The notes beneath the pieces are model-generated. The model was not told the DNA's origin, did not search any database, and saw only the letters and a program-made list of their open reading frames with translations. Below, piece after piece: positions 56,004 to 64,000 of a stretch of 64,000 nucleotides of DNA. Source of the DNA: Acinetobacter kanungonis (GTDB lineage Bacteria; Pseudomonadota; Gammaproteobacteria; Pseudomonadales; Moraxellaceae); the NCBI RefSeq assembly GCF_009939195.1, contig NZ_JAACKC010000004.1, positions 326,541 through 390,540 of the forward strand, in the 5' to 3' direction. A program made the position numbers and the translations under genes. The stretch's first letter is position 1. Each line of letters opens with the position of its first letter.

Positions 56004-58742
56004 ATGTTGAAAAAAACATTTTTCCAAATTCACTGGTTTATGGGGATTACCGCTGGATTAATACTGTCCATTATGGGCGTGACTGGCGCGATTTATTCTT
56101 ACGAACAACAAATTCTAAAATGGATCAACACGGACAGTTATGTCGTCCATGCAGAAAATCGAGACAAGCTCAATCCTGCCGAGCTCTACACGCATTTTCA
56201 GCAGGTCGATCCGAATATTCAGATTAACAGCATTACCATTGCCAAAGATCCAACCGCTTCAAGTACCGTGAATATTGTGAAAGAAGGTGCTCGACGTGGC
56301 TATAACATGATGGTCAACCCCTACTCCGCTGAAGTGTTGCCAGAAATTAAAGGACAAGGCTTCTTTCAATTTGTACAACAACTTCACCGTAACTTGACTG
56401 TAGGTCCTGTAGGAAAGCAGATTACAGGCGCTTGTACGCTCATGCTGATTTTCTTTGTCTTGAGTGGTTTGTACTTACGCTGGCCGAAAAAGCACTCGCT
56501 CAAGCAATGGTTTATGGTTAAACCACAACTGAAAGGTCGTAACTTCCTTTGGGATTTACATGCCGTAGTGGGCACTTGGGTGGTAATTTTTTATCTACTT
56601 TTGGCATGTACAGGACTCTACTGGTCTTATGATTGGTGGCGGAGTGGCATGTTCAAGGTGTTGGGCGTAGAACAACCAAAACCTGAAATGCAAGGTGGCA
56701 AGCCAGAAGGTCAAGGTCCACGTGGAGCTTCAGGTGAACAACGGGGTGAACATGGTCCACAGGGTCGACCGCATGAAGAAGGACGACCTACTGAAGGACG
56801 TGGTCAATCTGAAGAGAATGCGCGGAATCCAGAGGCTCGTCAAGCATGGGATGCTACAAAAGGTGATTCAGAACGTCGAGGACGTGCTGAAGGTGAAGGT
56901 CGTGGTTCTAAAGCAGATGCAGCGAGCTTGAGCCCTGAGCAAATGCAAACTGTACTCACCCAAACCTGGACGGGGGTTCAAGCCAAACTCGGACATGATT
57001 ATTCAACCCTGACTTTGAATCTGCCGAAAAAAGCAGATGGAAAAGTTGAACTCAGTTTTGTCGATCCAATTCCACAACATGAACGTGCACGCAATAAAGC
57101 GGTTTATGATTATCAAGCTGCAAAAGTTCAAGATGTTGAGTTGTATGAAGATAAAAAACTCAATGAAAAAATCATGAGCAGCATGCTGCCTGTACACCGC
57201 GGTAGCTTCTTCGGTCCGATTTATCAATTCTTTGCCATGCTTGCTGCACTGGCAATGCCATTGTTCTTTGTTACTGGCTGGATGCTGTATCTGAAGCGTC
57301 GAAAGCAAAAGAAACTGACCCAAGCAGCACGTTTAGGCAATAGCACGGTGAGTATCGACCCAAATGCCAAACCATGGCTAATTGTTTACGCCTCACAAAC
57401 AGGTGTAGCAGAGCAACTGGCTTGGCGTACTGCAACCAGCCTACAGGAAGCCCGCCAACCTGTAACGGTGAAAACCGTACAACAACTGACGCTGGATGAT
57501 CTCAAAACTGCACCGCAAGTTCTGTTTGTTGCCAGTACTTATGGTACGGGTGATGCACCTGATTTGGCTTCTGGTTTTGCCAAGAAAATGCTAAATAGCA
57601 CACTAGATTTAAGCCACATCCACTTCGCAATTTTGGCCTTAGGCTCAAAAGAATATCCTGACAGTTATTGCAGTTTTGGACATGCCATTGCTACATGGTT
57701 AAAGCAGAATCAAGCACAGGCATTATTTGAAACCATTGAAGTGGATAATGCCAACCCTGCAGATGTACAGCGTTGGAATACCGCGCTTGCCAAGGTCAGC
57801 AAGCTTGATTTACAAGCCATGCATATTGACAAAACTTTTGACAGTTGGATGCTCATCAAGCGTGAATTACTCAATCCAGCGAGTCTAGGTGCACCTGCAT
57901 TTAATATTGAACTGCAAGCCAAGCATGAAGCCCATTGGCAAGCTGGTGATATTGCAGAAATTCAACCGGGTAACAGCACTGCACGTATTCAAGCTTTCAT
58001 GGCTCAACATCAGATTGCTGCGAATACAGCCGTTGAATCTCTAGGCATGCCTATTGAACAAGCTTTATGGAACAAACAGCTCAATACTGAAATTGAACCA
58101 TTTGCCAATATGGAGCATTTACTGGAGCAATTACATACCTTACCTTCACGTGAGTATTCAATTGCCAGCATACCTGCACAACAAAAACTCCGCTTGGTGG
58201 TGCGTCAGCAAAGCAATCAAACAGGCGAATTGGGTTTAGGCTCTGGCTGGTTAACTGCTCATGCAGGACTTGGACAAGAAATTGCCCTGCGTATTCGCAA
58301 CAATGAATCGTTCCACCTGATTGATGACAACCGTCCGATCATTTGTATTGGTAATGGTACAGGGATTGCGGGACTGATGAGCCTTTTACATGCGCGTGTA
58401 CGTGCCGATTACACCCAGAATTGGCTGATCTTTGGTGAACGCCAACGTGAACATGACTATTTCTATCAAACCACCATCGAAGCGTGGCAAACCACAGGGA
58501 TGCTGGAGCGTCTAGATTTAGCCTTCTCTCGTGATCAAGCCGAAAAAGTTTATGTACACCATGTACTTCGCAATCAGGCGGCCGAACTGGTGTCATGGAT
58601 GAATCGTGGCGCAGTTATTTATGTCTGCGGTAGCATTCAAGGCATGGCAAGTGATGTCGACCAAGCGCTGAATGATATTCTTGGTGAAAATACAGTGGAA
58701 CAACTTCGTCAAGAAGGTCGTTATCGCCGAGATGTGTACTAA
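56004..58742 (+). CDS. PepSY / flavodoxin / FNR fusion: iron-regulated membrane reductase
   Basis: From ATG 56004 the protein has 912 residues; a TTG at 55995 would add three. An N-terminal PepSY-associated membrane region has three helices by about residue 210 and a fourth near 430. It is followed by a flavodoxin domain (LIVYASQTGVAEQLAWRTA, ASTYGTGDAPD, LGSKEYPDSYCSFG) and an FNR-type reductase (REYSIASIPA for FAD, IGNGTGIAGLM for NADPH, VYVCGSIQGMASDV). Electrons can thus pass from NADPH via FAD and FMN across the inner membrane, presumably to ferric siderophores; the Fur box fits. Residues about 225-310 of the periplasmic loop are a Gly/Glu/Arg/Gln-rich low-complexity insert. Confidence 0.87.
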   Translation: MLKKTFFQIHWFMGITAGLILSIMGVTGAIYSYEQQILKWINTDSYVVHAENRDKLNPAELYTHFQQVDPNIQINSITIAKDPTASSTVNIVKEGARRGYNMMVNPYSAEVLPEIKGQGFFQFVQQLHRNLTVGPVGKQITGACTLMLIFFVLSGLYLRWPKKHSLKQWFMVKPQLKGRNFLWDLHAVVGTWVVIFYLLLACTGLYWSYDWWRSGMFKVLGVEQPKPEMQGGKPEGQGPRGASGEQRGEHGPQGRPHEEGRPTEGRGQSEENARNPEARQAWDATKGDSERRGRAEGEGRGSKADAASLSPEQMQTVLTQTWTGVQAKLGHDYSTLTLNLPKKADGKVELSFVDPIPQHERARNKAVYDYQAAKVQDVELYEDKKLNEKIMSSMLPVHRGSFFGPIYQFFAMLAALAMPLFFVTGWMLYLKRRKQKKLTQAARLGNSTVSIDPNAKPWLIVYASQTGVAEQLAWRTATSLQEARQPVTVKTVQQLTLDDLKTAPQVLFVASTYGTGDAPDLASGFAKKMLNSTLDLSHIHFAILALGSKEYPDSYCSFGHAIATWLKQNQAQALFETIEVDNANPADVQRWNTALAKVSKLDLQAMHIDKTFDSWMLIKRELLNPASLGAPAFNIELQAKHEAHWQAGDIAEIQPGNSTARIQAFMAQHQIAANTAVESLGMPIEQALWNKQLNTEIEPFANMEHLLEQLHTLPSREYSIASIPAQQKLRLVVRQQSNQTGELGLGSGWLTAHAGLGQEIALRIRNNESFHLIDDNRPIICIGNGTGIAGLMSLLHARVRADYTQNWLIFGERQREHDYFYQTTIEAWQTTGMLERLDLAFSRDQAEKVYVHHVLRNQAAELVSWMNRGAVIYVCGSIQGMASDVDQALNDILGENTVEQLRQEGRYRRDVY

Positions 58743-58761
58743 ATCCTAGTCAACTAAATTC

Positions 58762-58795
58762 AAAAAAACCGAGCGCTCATGGGCTCGGTTTTTTT
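58762..58795 (+). terminator. Terminator of the reductase gene
   Basis: Arms AAACCGAGC and GCTCGGTTT around eight bases with A and T runs. Confidence 0.87.
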
Positions 58796-58875
58796 ATGCT
58801 GAGCAAAGATCAGTATCTCCCCATCTGAATTAAGCTACAATTTCATCTGAACATTTCAGATTCTAATCAATAACA

Positions 58876-59661
58876 ATGCAACTCATCCCATTTAAACGGC
58901 TTATTTCAGCTTTTATCGGCAGTATTCTCTTCCTTGACGGTATCTATTTAGTCAGCCTCAATAAAATTCATTTAGGTACGTTGCTGCCTGTATTGATCGG
59001 GTTCGGATTACTCTGCTTTGCCATTTTTTATCAGAAGATTCAGATTGTTGTTCAAAAAACACCTTTACGAACCCTGCTCTGGCGTTTGAGCTGGGCAGGT
59101 TTTCTACTCTGGAGCATGACTGTACTGTGCTTCTTTATGTATTTGCATCTTGCAACTCAAAGTCATGCTCAAATTGCACCTGTTAAAGCCATAATTGTAT
59201 TGGGGAGTGGTATTGAAAATGGACAGCCCTCAGCAACTTTAGCACAACGTCTGGATCGTGCAGCTGAACTAGCAAAACAACAACCCCAAACACCCATGAT
59301 TATGACGGGTGGGCTGGATTTTAGAGAACAATATACCGAGGCTGAAATTATGTCGAAGTATATACAGCACAACTATGCAATTGCCTCAAATCGTATTTGG
59401 CTGGAAGATAAAAGCACCAGCACCGATTTAAATCTCAAAAATAGCCAAGCCATTTTGAATCAGCTCAATATTCAGCTCAATGAACCTATTGCAGTAGTTA
59501 CCAGTGATTTTCATACTTTAAGAGCGGCTGCAATCGCCAAAAAACAAGGCTATAGCCATATTATTGCTGTTGCCGCCCCTACACCATTGGTGAACCGCTA
59601 TAACTCTTGGCTGCGAGAATATTTCGCCTACCTCAGTGGATGGGTGCTGAATGAATTTTAA
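58876..59661 (+). CDS. YdcF/ElyC (DUF218) family protein
   Basis: The 261-residue protein has three membrane helices in its first 95 residues (about 9-27, 32-50, 72-95) and then a DUF218 domain. The opening strand is AIIVLGSGIENGQPSATLAQRLDRAAEL; later blocks are MIMTGGLD, WLEDKSTSTDLNLKNSQAIL and AVVTSDFHTLRAAAIAKKQGY. ElyC-type members affect peptidoglycan or lipid-carrier metabolism in E. coli; the reaction is not defined. It is convergent with the DUF2750 gene, the two stops being only a few bases apart. Confidence 0.85.
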   Translation: MQLIPFKRLISAFIGSILFLDGIYLVSLNKIHLGTLLPVLIGFGLLCFAIFYQKIQIVVQKTPLRTLLWRLSWAGFLLWSMTVLCFFMYLHLATQSHAQIAPVKAIIVLGSGIENGQPSATLAQRLDRAAELAKQQPQTPMIMTGGLDFREQYTEAEIMSKYIQHNYAIASNRIWLEDKSTSTDLNLKNSQAILNQLNIQLNEPIAVVTSDFHTLRAAAIAKKQGYSHIIAVAAPTPLVNRYNSWLREYFAYLSGWVLNEF

Positions 59662-59664
59662 GGA

Positions 59665-60126
59665 TTAATTTAAACGGATTTGACGGGGTAAAGGCAACTT
59701 CATACTCTGGAATAACTCAGGTTTTTGCAAATACAGTTGATATAAATAATTTTTTAAATCTAACAAAAACTTTTCTGGCAAAACCATCAAATTATGCCCA
59801 TCAGGAGTAAGATCCATTGAAATGGTGGTTTTTTGCTGACGTAAATACGGAATAAGCTGTTCGACCAGATTCTTGATGGGAATTTCCTGAACTTGATAAT
59901 TTGCCCAAGTATCTTTAATCATCAATTTGGCGAGGCTTTTATTTTGCCAAATTGGAAATCCACGTTGCCCTGTCGGCGTGGTACAAATTGCCCAGCCTTC
60001 TTGATACAAAGCCACAATTGAACCTTGCGCAACCATATTTTCAATGAACTGCTTATAAAGTTCTTTCACATTGTCATTTGAACTTGATGTTTTAGGCGCA
60101 GCTTTACGCTGATAAGGATTTCTCAT
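59665..60126 (-). CDS. DUF2750 protein
   Basis: The 153-residue protein has a DUF2750 core: YKQFIENMVAQGSIVALYQEGWAICTTPTGQRGFPIWQNKSLAKL, and TPDGHNLMVLPEKFLLDL at the end. The family is small, cytosolic and uncharacterised. The N-terminal 20 residues are basic and unstructured. It is a single gene next to the tRNA array. Confidence 0.75.
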   Translation of the reverse strand: MRNPYQRKAAPKTSSSNDNVKELYKQFIENMVAQGSIVALYQEGWAICTTPTGQRGFPIWQNKSLAKLMIKDTWANYQVQEIPIKNLVEQLIPYLRQQKTTISMDLTPDGHNLMVLPEKFLLDLKNYLYQLYLQKPELFQSMKLPLPRQIRLN

Positions 60127-60203
60127 ACAAATTTTTATATTGAAATTATTATGAAATAAATTCTATATAAAAGATGCAGTAGAGACAATATATAAGAGAT
60201 ATA

Positions 60204-60279
60204 TGGTGGGCGCTGACGGGATCGAACCGCCGACATTCTGCTTGTAAGGCAGACGCTCTACCAACTGAGCTAAGCGCCC
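60204..60279 (-). tRNA. tRNA-Val (TAC), array position 8
   Basis: A 76-base tRNA: acceptor GGGCGCT pairs with AGCGCCC, CCA encoded, anticodon loop CTTACAA with TAC. It is the last gene of the array in transcription order. Confidence 0.96.
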
Positions 60280-60374
60280 TGAAGAATAAAAATAGAGACC
60301 TATTTTTATAAAACCGAGATAAAGTGCTCTTTATCTAGATTGAACATCTTATTCAGGGAAATAAGACATTAAAA

Positions 60375-60451
60375 TGGCGCAGCGGACGGGGCTCGAACCC
60401 GCGACCCCCGGCGTGACAGGCCGGTATTCTAACCAACTGAACTACCGCTGC
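60375..60451 (-). tRNA. tRNA-Asp (GTC), array position 7
   Basis: A 77-base tRNA: acceptor GCAGCGG pairs with CCGCTGC, CCA encoded, anticodon loop CTGTCAC with GTC. All four Asp copies look identical. Confidence 0.96.
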
Positions 60452-60495
60452 AACACGGAATCTTTAAAACCATAATCCATAATCTGTCAAAATTA

Positions 60496-60571
60496 TGGTG
60501 GGCGCTGACGGGATCGAACCGCCGACATTCTGCTTGTAAGGCAGACGCTCTACCAACTGAGCTAAGCGCCC
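60496..60571 (-). tRNA. tRNA-Val (TAC), array position 6
   Basis: Same 76-base sequence as the other Val copies, anticodon TAC. Confidence 0.96.
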
Positions 60572-60666
60572 TAAGGCATTAAAAATAGCATCACTATTTT
60601 TAGGATGCAAGATAAACTCGAAGGATTATCTTTCGCAACTTGTCAGGTTGCATAATTTCTTTGAAA

Positions 60667-60743
60667 TGGCGCAGCGGACGGGGCTCGAACCCGCGACCCC
60701 CGGCGTGACAGGCCGGTATTCTAACCAACTGAACTACCGCTGC
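60667..60743 (-). tRNA. tRNA-Asp (GTC), array position 5
   Basis: Same 77-base sequence as the other Asp copies, anticodon GTC; 13 bases separate it from the next Val gene. Confidence 0.96.
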
Positions 60744-60756
60744 ATCGCAAAGAATA

Positions 60757-60832
60757 TGGTGGGCGCTGACGGGATCGAACCGCCGACATTCTGCTTGTAA
60801 GGCAGACGCTCTACCAACTGAGCTAAGCGCCC
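60757..60832 (-). tRNA. tRNA-Val (TAC), array position 4
   Basis: Same sequence as the other Val copies, anticodon TAC. Confidence 0.96.
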
Positions 60833-60854
60833 TCATTAAATAATTTTGTATAAA

Positions 60855-60931
60855 TGGCGCAGCGGACGGGGCTCGAACCCGCGACCCCCGGCGTGACAGG
60901 CCGGTATTCTAACCAACTGAACTACCGCTGC
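60855..60931 (-). tRNA. tRNA-Asp (GTC), array position 3
   Basis: Same sequence as the other Asp copies, anticodon GTC. Confidence 0.96.
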
Positions 60932-60980
60932 ACTTACACAAAGTCACTAATGTGGTACAAACAATATTAAACATCTTAAG

Positions 60981-61057
60981 TGGCGCAGCGGACGGGGCTC
61001 GAACCCGCGACCCCCGGCGTGACAGGCCGGTATTCTAACCAACTGAACTACCGCTGC
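60981..61057 (-). tRNA. tRNA-Asp (GTC), array position 2
   Basis: Same sequence as the other Asp copies; two Asp genes in a row break the Val/Asp alternation here. Confidence 0.96.
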
Positions 61058-61082
61058 ACGTAAGATCTTTAACGTAAAGGCT

Positions 61083-61158
61083 TGGTGGGCGCTGACGGGA
61101 TCGAACCGCCGACATTCTGCTTGTAAGGCAGACGCTCTACCAACTGAGCTAAGCGCCC
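61083..61158 (-). tRNA. tRNA-Val (TAC), array position 1
   Basis: First gene of the array, about 20 bases downstream of the predicted start point; same sequence as the other Val copies. Confidence 0.96.
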
Positions 61159-61185
61159 TTAACGTCTTCATCGTTTGTGAGGTGC

Positions 61186-61213
61186 ATTATAGAGAATCTT
61201 TAACGAGTGTCAA
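61186..61213 (-). promoter_or_regulatory. Promoter of the tRNA-Val/Asp array
   Basis: On the minus strand TTGACA (61208-61213), 16 bases, TATAAT (61186-61191): both boxes perfect. The bases after the -10 box begin GCACC, a GC-rich discriminator as in stringently controlled stable-RNA promoters. Confidence 0.85.
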
Positions 61214-61443
61214 ACGCTTTTCTCACAGTTTTCATGATTTTATGTTTGAGTGATTAAAAAATAAGTGTTTTGCTATAAAAACAAGCAAATTCTGCAAGTT
61301 ATTTAGAAAATATGTGCAAAATTCACTCTACTCTGTTCTTCATCTTCAACATAAAAATCTGAAACAAGCATTATCCTGCTCCTAATCAGACGTATCTCAT
61401 CACTCTACGCAGATAATTTTTGCAAAAAAAAATCCCAAGAGGA

Positions 61444-61950
61444 TTAACTCAAATTCAAACGCTGCTCCGAAATATAGACCAAGGCATTTTCTGGAATCAG
61501 CTCAAATAACTCGACCACATCTTGATTGCGCATTCGGATACAGCCATGTGACATCGGTATACCCATAGGTTCGCTATCTGGTGTACCGTGAATATAAATA
61601 TAACGATTGAAGGTATCGCAACCCTCACCCTGATTAAATTTAGGCTCTAAACCTGACAACCATAAAATGCGTGACAAAATCCAATCCCGTTCAGGAAATT
61701 CATTCGCGAGTTCTTGATCATAGACCTCGCCTGTTTCTTTACGTGCAATAAAGACCGCATTCAGGGGAGCACTTTCACCAAATTTTAACGCCACTTCATG
61801 CCAGCCACGAGGCGTTTTACCGCTATTCTCCTGCTCGCCAATGCCATTTTTTCCAGAAGAAATCACATAAAATTTATTGTGCTTAGGCAGTAATAAGGTT
61901 TGTTCTGCCAAATCAATCAGAATATCTGCTTGTTGTAATGAATATTGCAT
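61444..61950 (-). CDS. L,D-transpeptidase, YkuD family
   Basis: The 168-residue protein is a compact YkuD domain: the strand YVISSGKNGIGEQENSGKTPRGWHEV and the active-site block IYIHGTPDSEPMGIPMSHGCIRM with the catalytic His and Cys. YkuD enzymes make 3-3 cross-links or attach proteins to peptidoglycan. There is no signal peptide at the ATG, which is unusual for a periplasmic enzyme; the start may be wrong, or the protein may act in the cytoplasm on muropeptides. It is a single gene facing the tRNA promoter region. Confidence 0.85.
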   Translation of the reverse strand: MQYSLQQADILIDLAEQTLLLPKHNKFYVISSGKNGIGEQENSGKTPRGWHEVALKFGESAPLNAVFIARKETGEVYDQELANEFPERDWILSRILWLSGLEPKFNQGEGCDTFNRYIYIHGTPDSEPMGIPMSHGCIRMRNQDVVELFELIPENALVYISEQRLNLS

Positions 61951-62001
61951 TCGAGAAACCTACGTATAAGAGCGACTCTGGATAAGCATAACTGATCGTA
62001 C

Positions 62002-62373
62002 TTAATTTGCTGCTGGTTCAGGGCGTAGCCATAACCAAATCGCTACAATCAGCATCGTTAAATCCGTAAAAACCTTGACCGCAAAAGGTGCCGTAGTAAA
62101 TAACATGATCACACCACTGATCAGCATCATAATTGAAGCAATCCATTTGGCTTTACGCGGGACTGTACCATTTTCGCGCCATGCACGCAGTGTTGCTCCA
62201 TGTTTCGGATGATTCATGAGCCAATCATCTACTTGCGGCCAACCTTTGGAAGCCGCCCAAGCAGCTAAAATTAAAAATACTGTTGTTGGCATACCTGGGA
62301 GTATTGCTCCAATAAAGCCGAGGATGACAAAGAGCACCACCAAACTTCGCCAAAACAATATCTTCATCTTCAA
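62002..62373 (-). CDS. YbaN (DUF454) family inner-membrane protein
   Basis: The 123-residue protein has a first helical pair (WRSLVVLFVILGFIGAILPGMPTTVFLILAAWAASKGWP) with the diagnostic LPGMPTT turn, then a short amphipathic helix with HPKHGATLRAWRENG, and a second helix pair. The family lacks a known function. It stands 51 bases from the L,D-transpeptidase gene on the same strand, so the two may be co-transcribed. Confidence 0.85.
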   Translation of the reverse strand: MKMKILFWRSLVVLFVILGFIGAILPGMPTTVFLILAAWAASKGWPQVDDWLMNHPKHGATLRAWRENGTVPRKAKWIASIMMLISGVIMLFTTAPFAVKVFTDLTMLIVAIWLWLRPEPAAN

Positions 62374-62463
62374 GCCCTAATCTAGAATTGCGCTAGTATA
62401 AAATGTTTTTACACTTTATCCTTTTTAAATTCTGTACATTGTTCTGCCATTTTGGTTTCCACT

Positions 62464-63336
62464 ATGTTTTTAACATTACAACAAGACCATCTTTTTGAGC
62501 CATGGTTGAACTTTAAAAATCCCTTAGTACGACAACTAGCATTCAGCATTGCCAGTCCCAACATTCTGAAAGCGTATCCCGATCAGTTTCAGATTCATCA
62601 GCCTTTTCAATTGCACGCCGAAACGGTCTGGCAACAATACTTTCACTTATATCAATCTAGATTATTATATTTAGATCAGCATCCACATGAATTGGAAGAC
62701 TTTCTAAACCAGTTAAAAAGCACACGCTTAGGTTTGCGCTTTGAAATGTTTGTCTGGTTTTGGCTACGTGATTCTGACTATCATCCTTATGAGTTGCTAG
62801 GACACAGTATTCAGCAAATTGCTGGAGCCAGAACCCTCGGAGAACTGGATTTTTTACTGAAAAATACTGAAACCCAGCAGATTGAACATTGGGAAGTGGC
62901 TCTTAAATATTATTTAGCCGAATGTGATTTTTCCTTTTCGCACTGGTATGGACTCAACCGTACCGATACCTTAAAACGAAAGCTCAATCACTTTACTCAA
63001 AAGCAATTTCAGTTTGATCAAGCACTTGACTACCCTATTCAACAACGCTTTGTCATGCTCAAAGGTCAGCTTTATGTGCCGCTGAATACAACCATTCAGC
63101 AAGTCCCAGATTGGGTTAATTTACAACGTAGAATCGGCTTATGGGGTTATGAGTTTATTCCTGAGGCTTATACGCCACATCGACTCCAACGCCACGAATG
63201 GTTGTGTCCAAACGACTCTCCAAGTAGTCATGCTCCGCATCTTTGGACGGATGGCTTATATTGCTATCAACAGCAAGCTGACGTGCAAAATTTTTATATG
63301 TATCGTCACCGACCGCTACTGCAATATCGGGCTTAA
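62464..63336 (+). CDS. DUF1853 protein
   Basis: From ATG 62464 the protein has 290 residues; the frame extends four codons to a TTG. It matches DUF1853: LVRQLAFSIASPNIL near the start, LGLRFEMFVWFWLRD, ELDFLLKNTETQQIEHWEVALKYYLAE (the D-x-E-x-K pattern seen in PD-(D/E)XK nuclease-like folds) and RPLLQYR at the end. The fold resemblance is my impression; no enzyme activity is established. It is cytosolic and divergent from the YbaN-type gene. Confidence 0.75.
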   Translation: MFLTLQQDHLFEPWLNFKNPLVRQLAFSIASPNILKAYPDQFQIHQPFQLHAETVWQQYFHLYQSRLLYLDQHPHELEDFLNQLKSTRLGLRFEMFVWFWLRDSDYHPYELLGHSIQQIAGARTLGELDFLLKNTETQQIEHWEVALKYYLAECDFSFSHWYGLNRTDTLKRKLNHFTQKQFQFDQALDYPIQQRFVMLKGQLYVPLNTTIQQVPDWVNLQRRIGLWGYEFIPEAYTPHRLQRHEWLCPNDSPSSHAPHLWTDGLYCYQQQADVQNFYMYRHRPLLQYRA

Positions 63337-63457
63337 CCTAATCGGAATGTATACGGCTATACATTCCTTAACCTTTTTATAATGAAATGATTCTACTTTT
63401 AAACATGGTTGTTTTTTAATCTAACCCAATAGATGATAATGAACTTTGGAGTAAGTC

Positions 63458-63598
63458 ATGAAAAAAATGATCGCTATTTCCTTATTACTTTCATTTTTTC
63501 TCGCAGGTTGTAATACAGTAGCAGGTGTGGGTAAAGACGTCTCTAAAGTTGGAGATGTCGTGACGGATAGTGCGGAAAAAACTGCGGATAAATTGTAA
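63458..63598 (+). CDS. Entericidin-like small lipoprotein
   Basis: A 46-residue protein from ATG 63458 with GGAG eight bases upstream. A lipoprotein signal peptide (MKKMIAISLLLSFFLAGC, Cys18) is followed by NTVAGVGKDVSKVGDVVTDSAEKTADKL, an amphipathic helix with the N-T-x-x-G-x-G-x-D pattern of entericidins (EcnA/EcnB). Entericidins are tiny envelope lipoproteins first described as an antidote/toxin pair; only one gene is present here. It is too short for most gene finders. Confidence 0.85.
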   Translation: MKKMIAISLLLSFFLAGCNTVAGVGKDVSKVGDVVTDSAEKTADKL

Positions 63599-63618
63599 TC
63601 ATGTAAAGCCAATCCAAG

Positions 63619-63645
63619 ACCTTATCAAAACGATAAGGTTTTTTT
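63619..63645 (+). terminator. Terminator of entericidin-like gene
   Basis: Arms ACCTTATC and GATAAGGT around five bases, then T7. Confidence 0.87.
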
Positions 63646-63716
63646 ATATCAAAACTCCCTTTATTGACTCGATTCGCCTATCATAGCCGCATATTTTTCA
63701 TTTGCTTTCCCCTCCT

Positions 63717-64000
63717 ATGAATCACTCCGAAACTCTCGAACTTAGCTTACAGTTGCTGCGTCAACCTTCCGTGACACCTGTTGATCATAATTGCCAAAAT
63801 ATTATGGCCGAACGCTTAGAAAAAATTGGTTTTAACATTGAATCAATGCGTTTTGATGATGTTGATAATCTTTGGGCGCGTAAAGGGACGGAATCTCCTG
63901 TATTTTGTTTTGCTGGGCATACCGATGTTGTACCTACGGGCAACTTAAATGCATGGCATTCTGAGCCTTTTGTACCTGAAATTCGTGATGGGAAGCTGTA
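63717..64000 (+). CDS. dapE: Succinyl-diaminopimelate desuccinylase, N-terminal part (cut by window edge)
   Basis: The gene runs off the right edge; 94 codons are visible from ATG 63717, which has CCTCCT just ahead but no clear ribosome-binding site. The start [22 protein letters not shown] and the metal-binding [14 protein letters not shown] (first zinc ligand His and Asp) match DapE of the M20 peptidase family. The enzyme removes succinate from N-succinyl-L,L-diaminopimelate in the lysine/peptidoglycan pathway. The second half lies outside. Confidence 0.93.
   Translation, partial: MNHSETLELSLQLLRQPSVTPVDHNCQNIMAERLEKIGFNIESMRFDDVDNLWARKGTESPVFCFAGHTDVVPTGNLNAWHSEPFVPEIRDGKL

Noticed and set aside
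60600..61171. Two open frames of 74 and 78 residues with repeated sequence
   Set aside because: They are translations of the tRNA-Val/Asp array and repeat only because the tRNAs do.

Overview
The window looks like a chromosomal core segment of a gammaproteobacterium of the family Moraxellaceae, most probably Acinetobacter. The grounds are AT-rich DNA (about 40% GC by eye), GTP-type PEP carboxykinase rather than the ATP type, a DOMON-like gene behind yhbY, a YccS-type FUSC protein, an OprB-type porin, and the general gene content. The genus is inferred from protein resemblance, not from a database search. No insertion sequence, prophage, plasmid backbone or CRISPR array was seen.

Left part (1-10.6 kb): the start of an aldehyde dehydrogenase gene, then an operon for an OprB-type porin and a periplasmic serine hydrolase. 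The two units carry the same 16-bp palindrome upstream, so they are probably co-regulated. Next come tRNA-Ser, greB, two lytic transglycosylases, an SCP2 protein, ttcA, heat-shock htpX with a sigma-32-like promoter, and a DUF4112 membrane protein. A cluster of four DnaA-box-like 9-mers lies beside an AT-rich tract between ttcA and the second transglycosylase.

Middle (10.8-36 kb): an RND efflux pump gene without an adaptor gene, dgkA, a LuxR-type regulator, groES-groEL behind a clear sigma-32 promoter, a phosphodiesterase/lipid-kinase pair, pckG, glpD, a KgtP-type transporter, an ETF-beta methyltransferase-like gene and folD. Then come tRNA-Cys and tRNA-Leu. A second tRNA-Leu, with the same 3' flank, lies 4.4 kb further on; between the copies are a WYL regulator, small unknown genes and phoD. 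A VWA lipoprotein gene and folP follow.

Right-centre (36-46 kb): the conserved block folP-ftsH-rlmE, divergent from yhbY, then carA-carB-greA. carAB is preceded by a U-rich leader with nested terminator-type hairpins. It is followed by a small accessory patch: a CatB-type acetyltransferase, an AT-rich unknown gene with its own terminator, and a broken KAP P-loop NTPase whose reading frame is lost exactly at the Walker A motif.

Right part (48-64 kb): uspA, an alkyltransferase-like protein and a CPA1 antiporter, a Bcr/CflA exporter, a YccS-type protein, and a Fur-boxed membrane reductase (PepSY-flavodoxin-FNR fusion) with an unusual low-complexity loop. Then come a YdcF-type protein, a DUF2750 protein, an array of eight tRNAs (Val-TAC and Asp-GTC, four each) behind a near-consensus promoter, an L,D-transpeptidase, YbaN and DUF1853 proteins, a 46-residue entericidin-like lipoprotein, and the start of dapE at the right edge.
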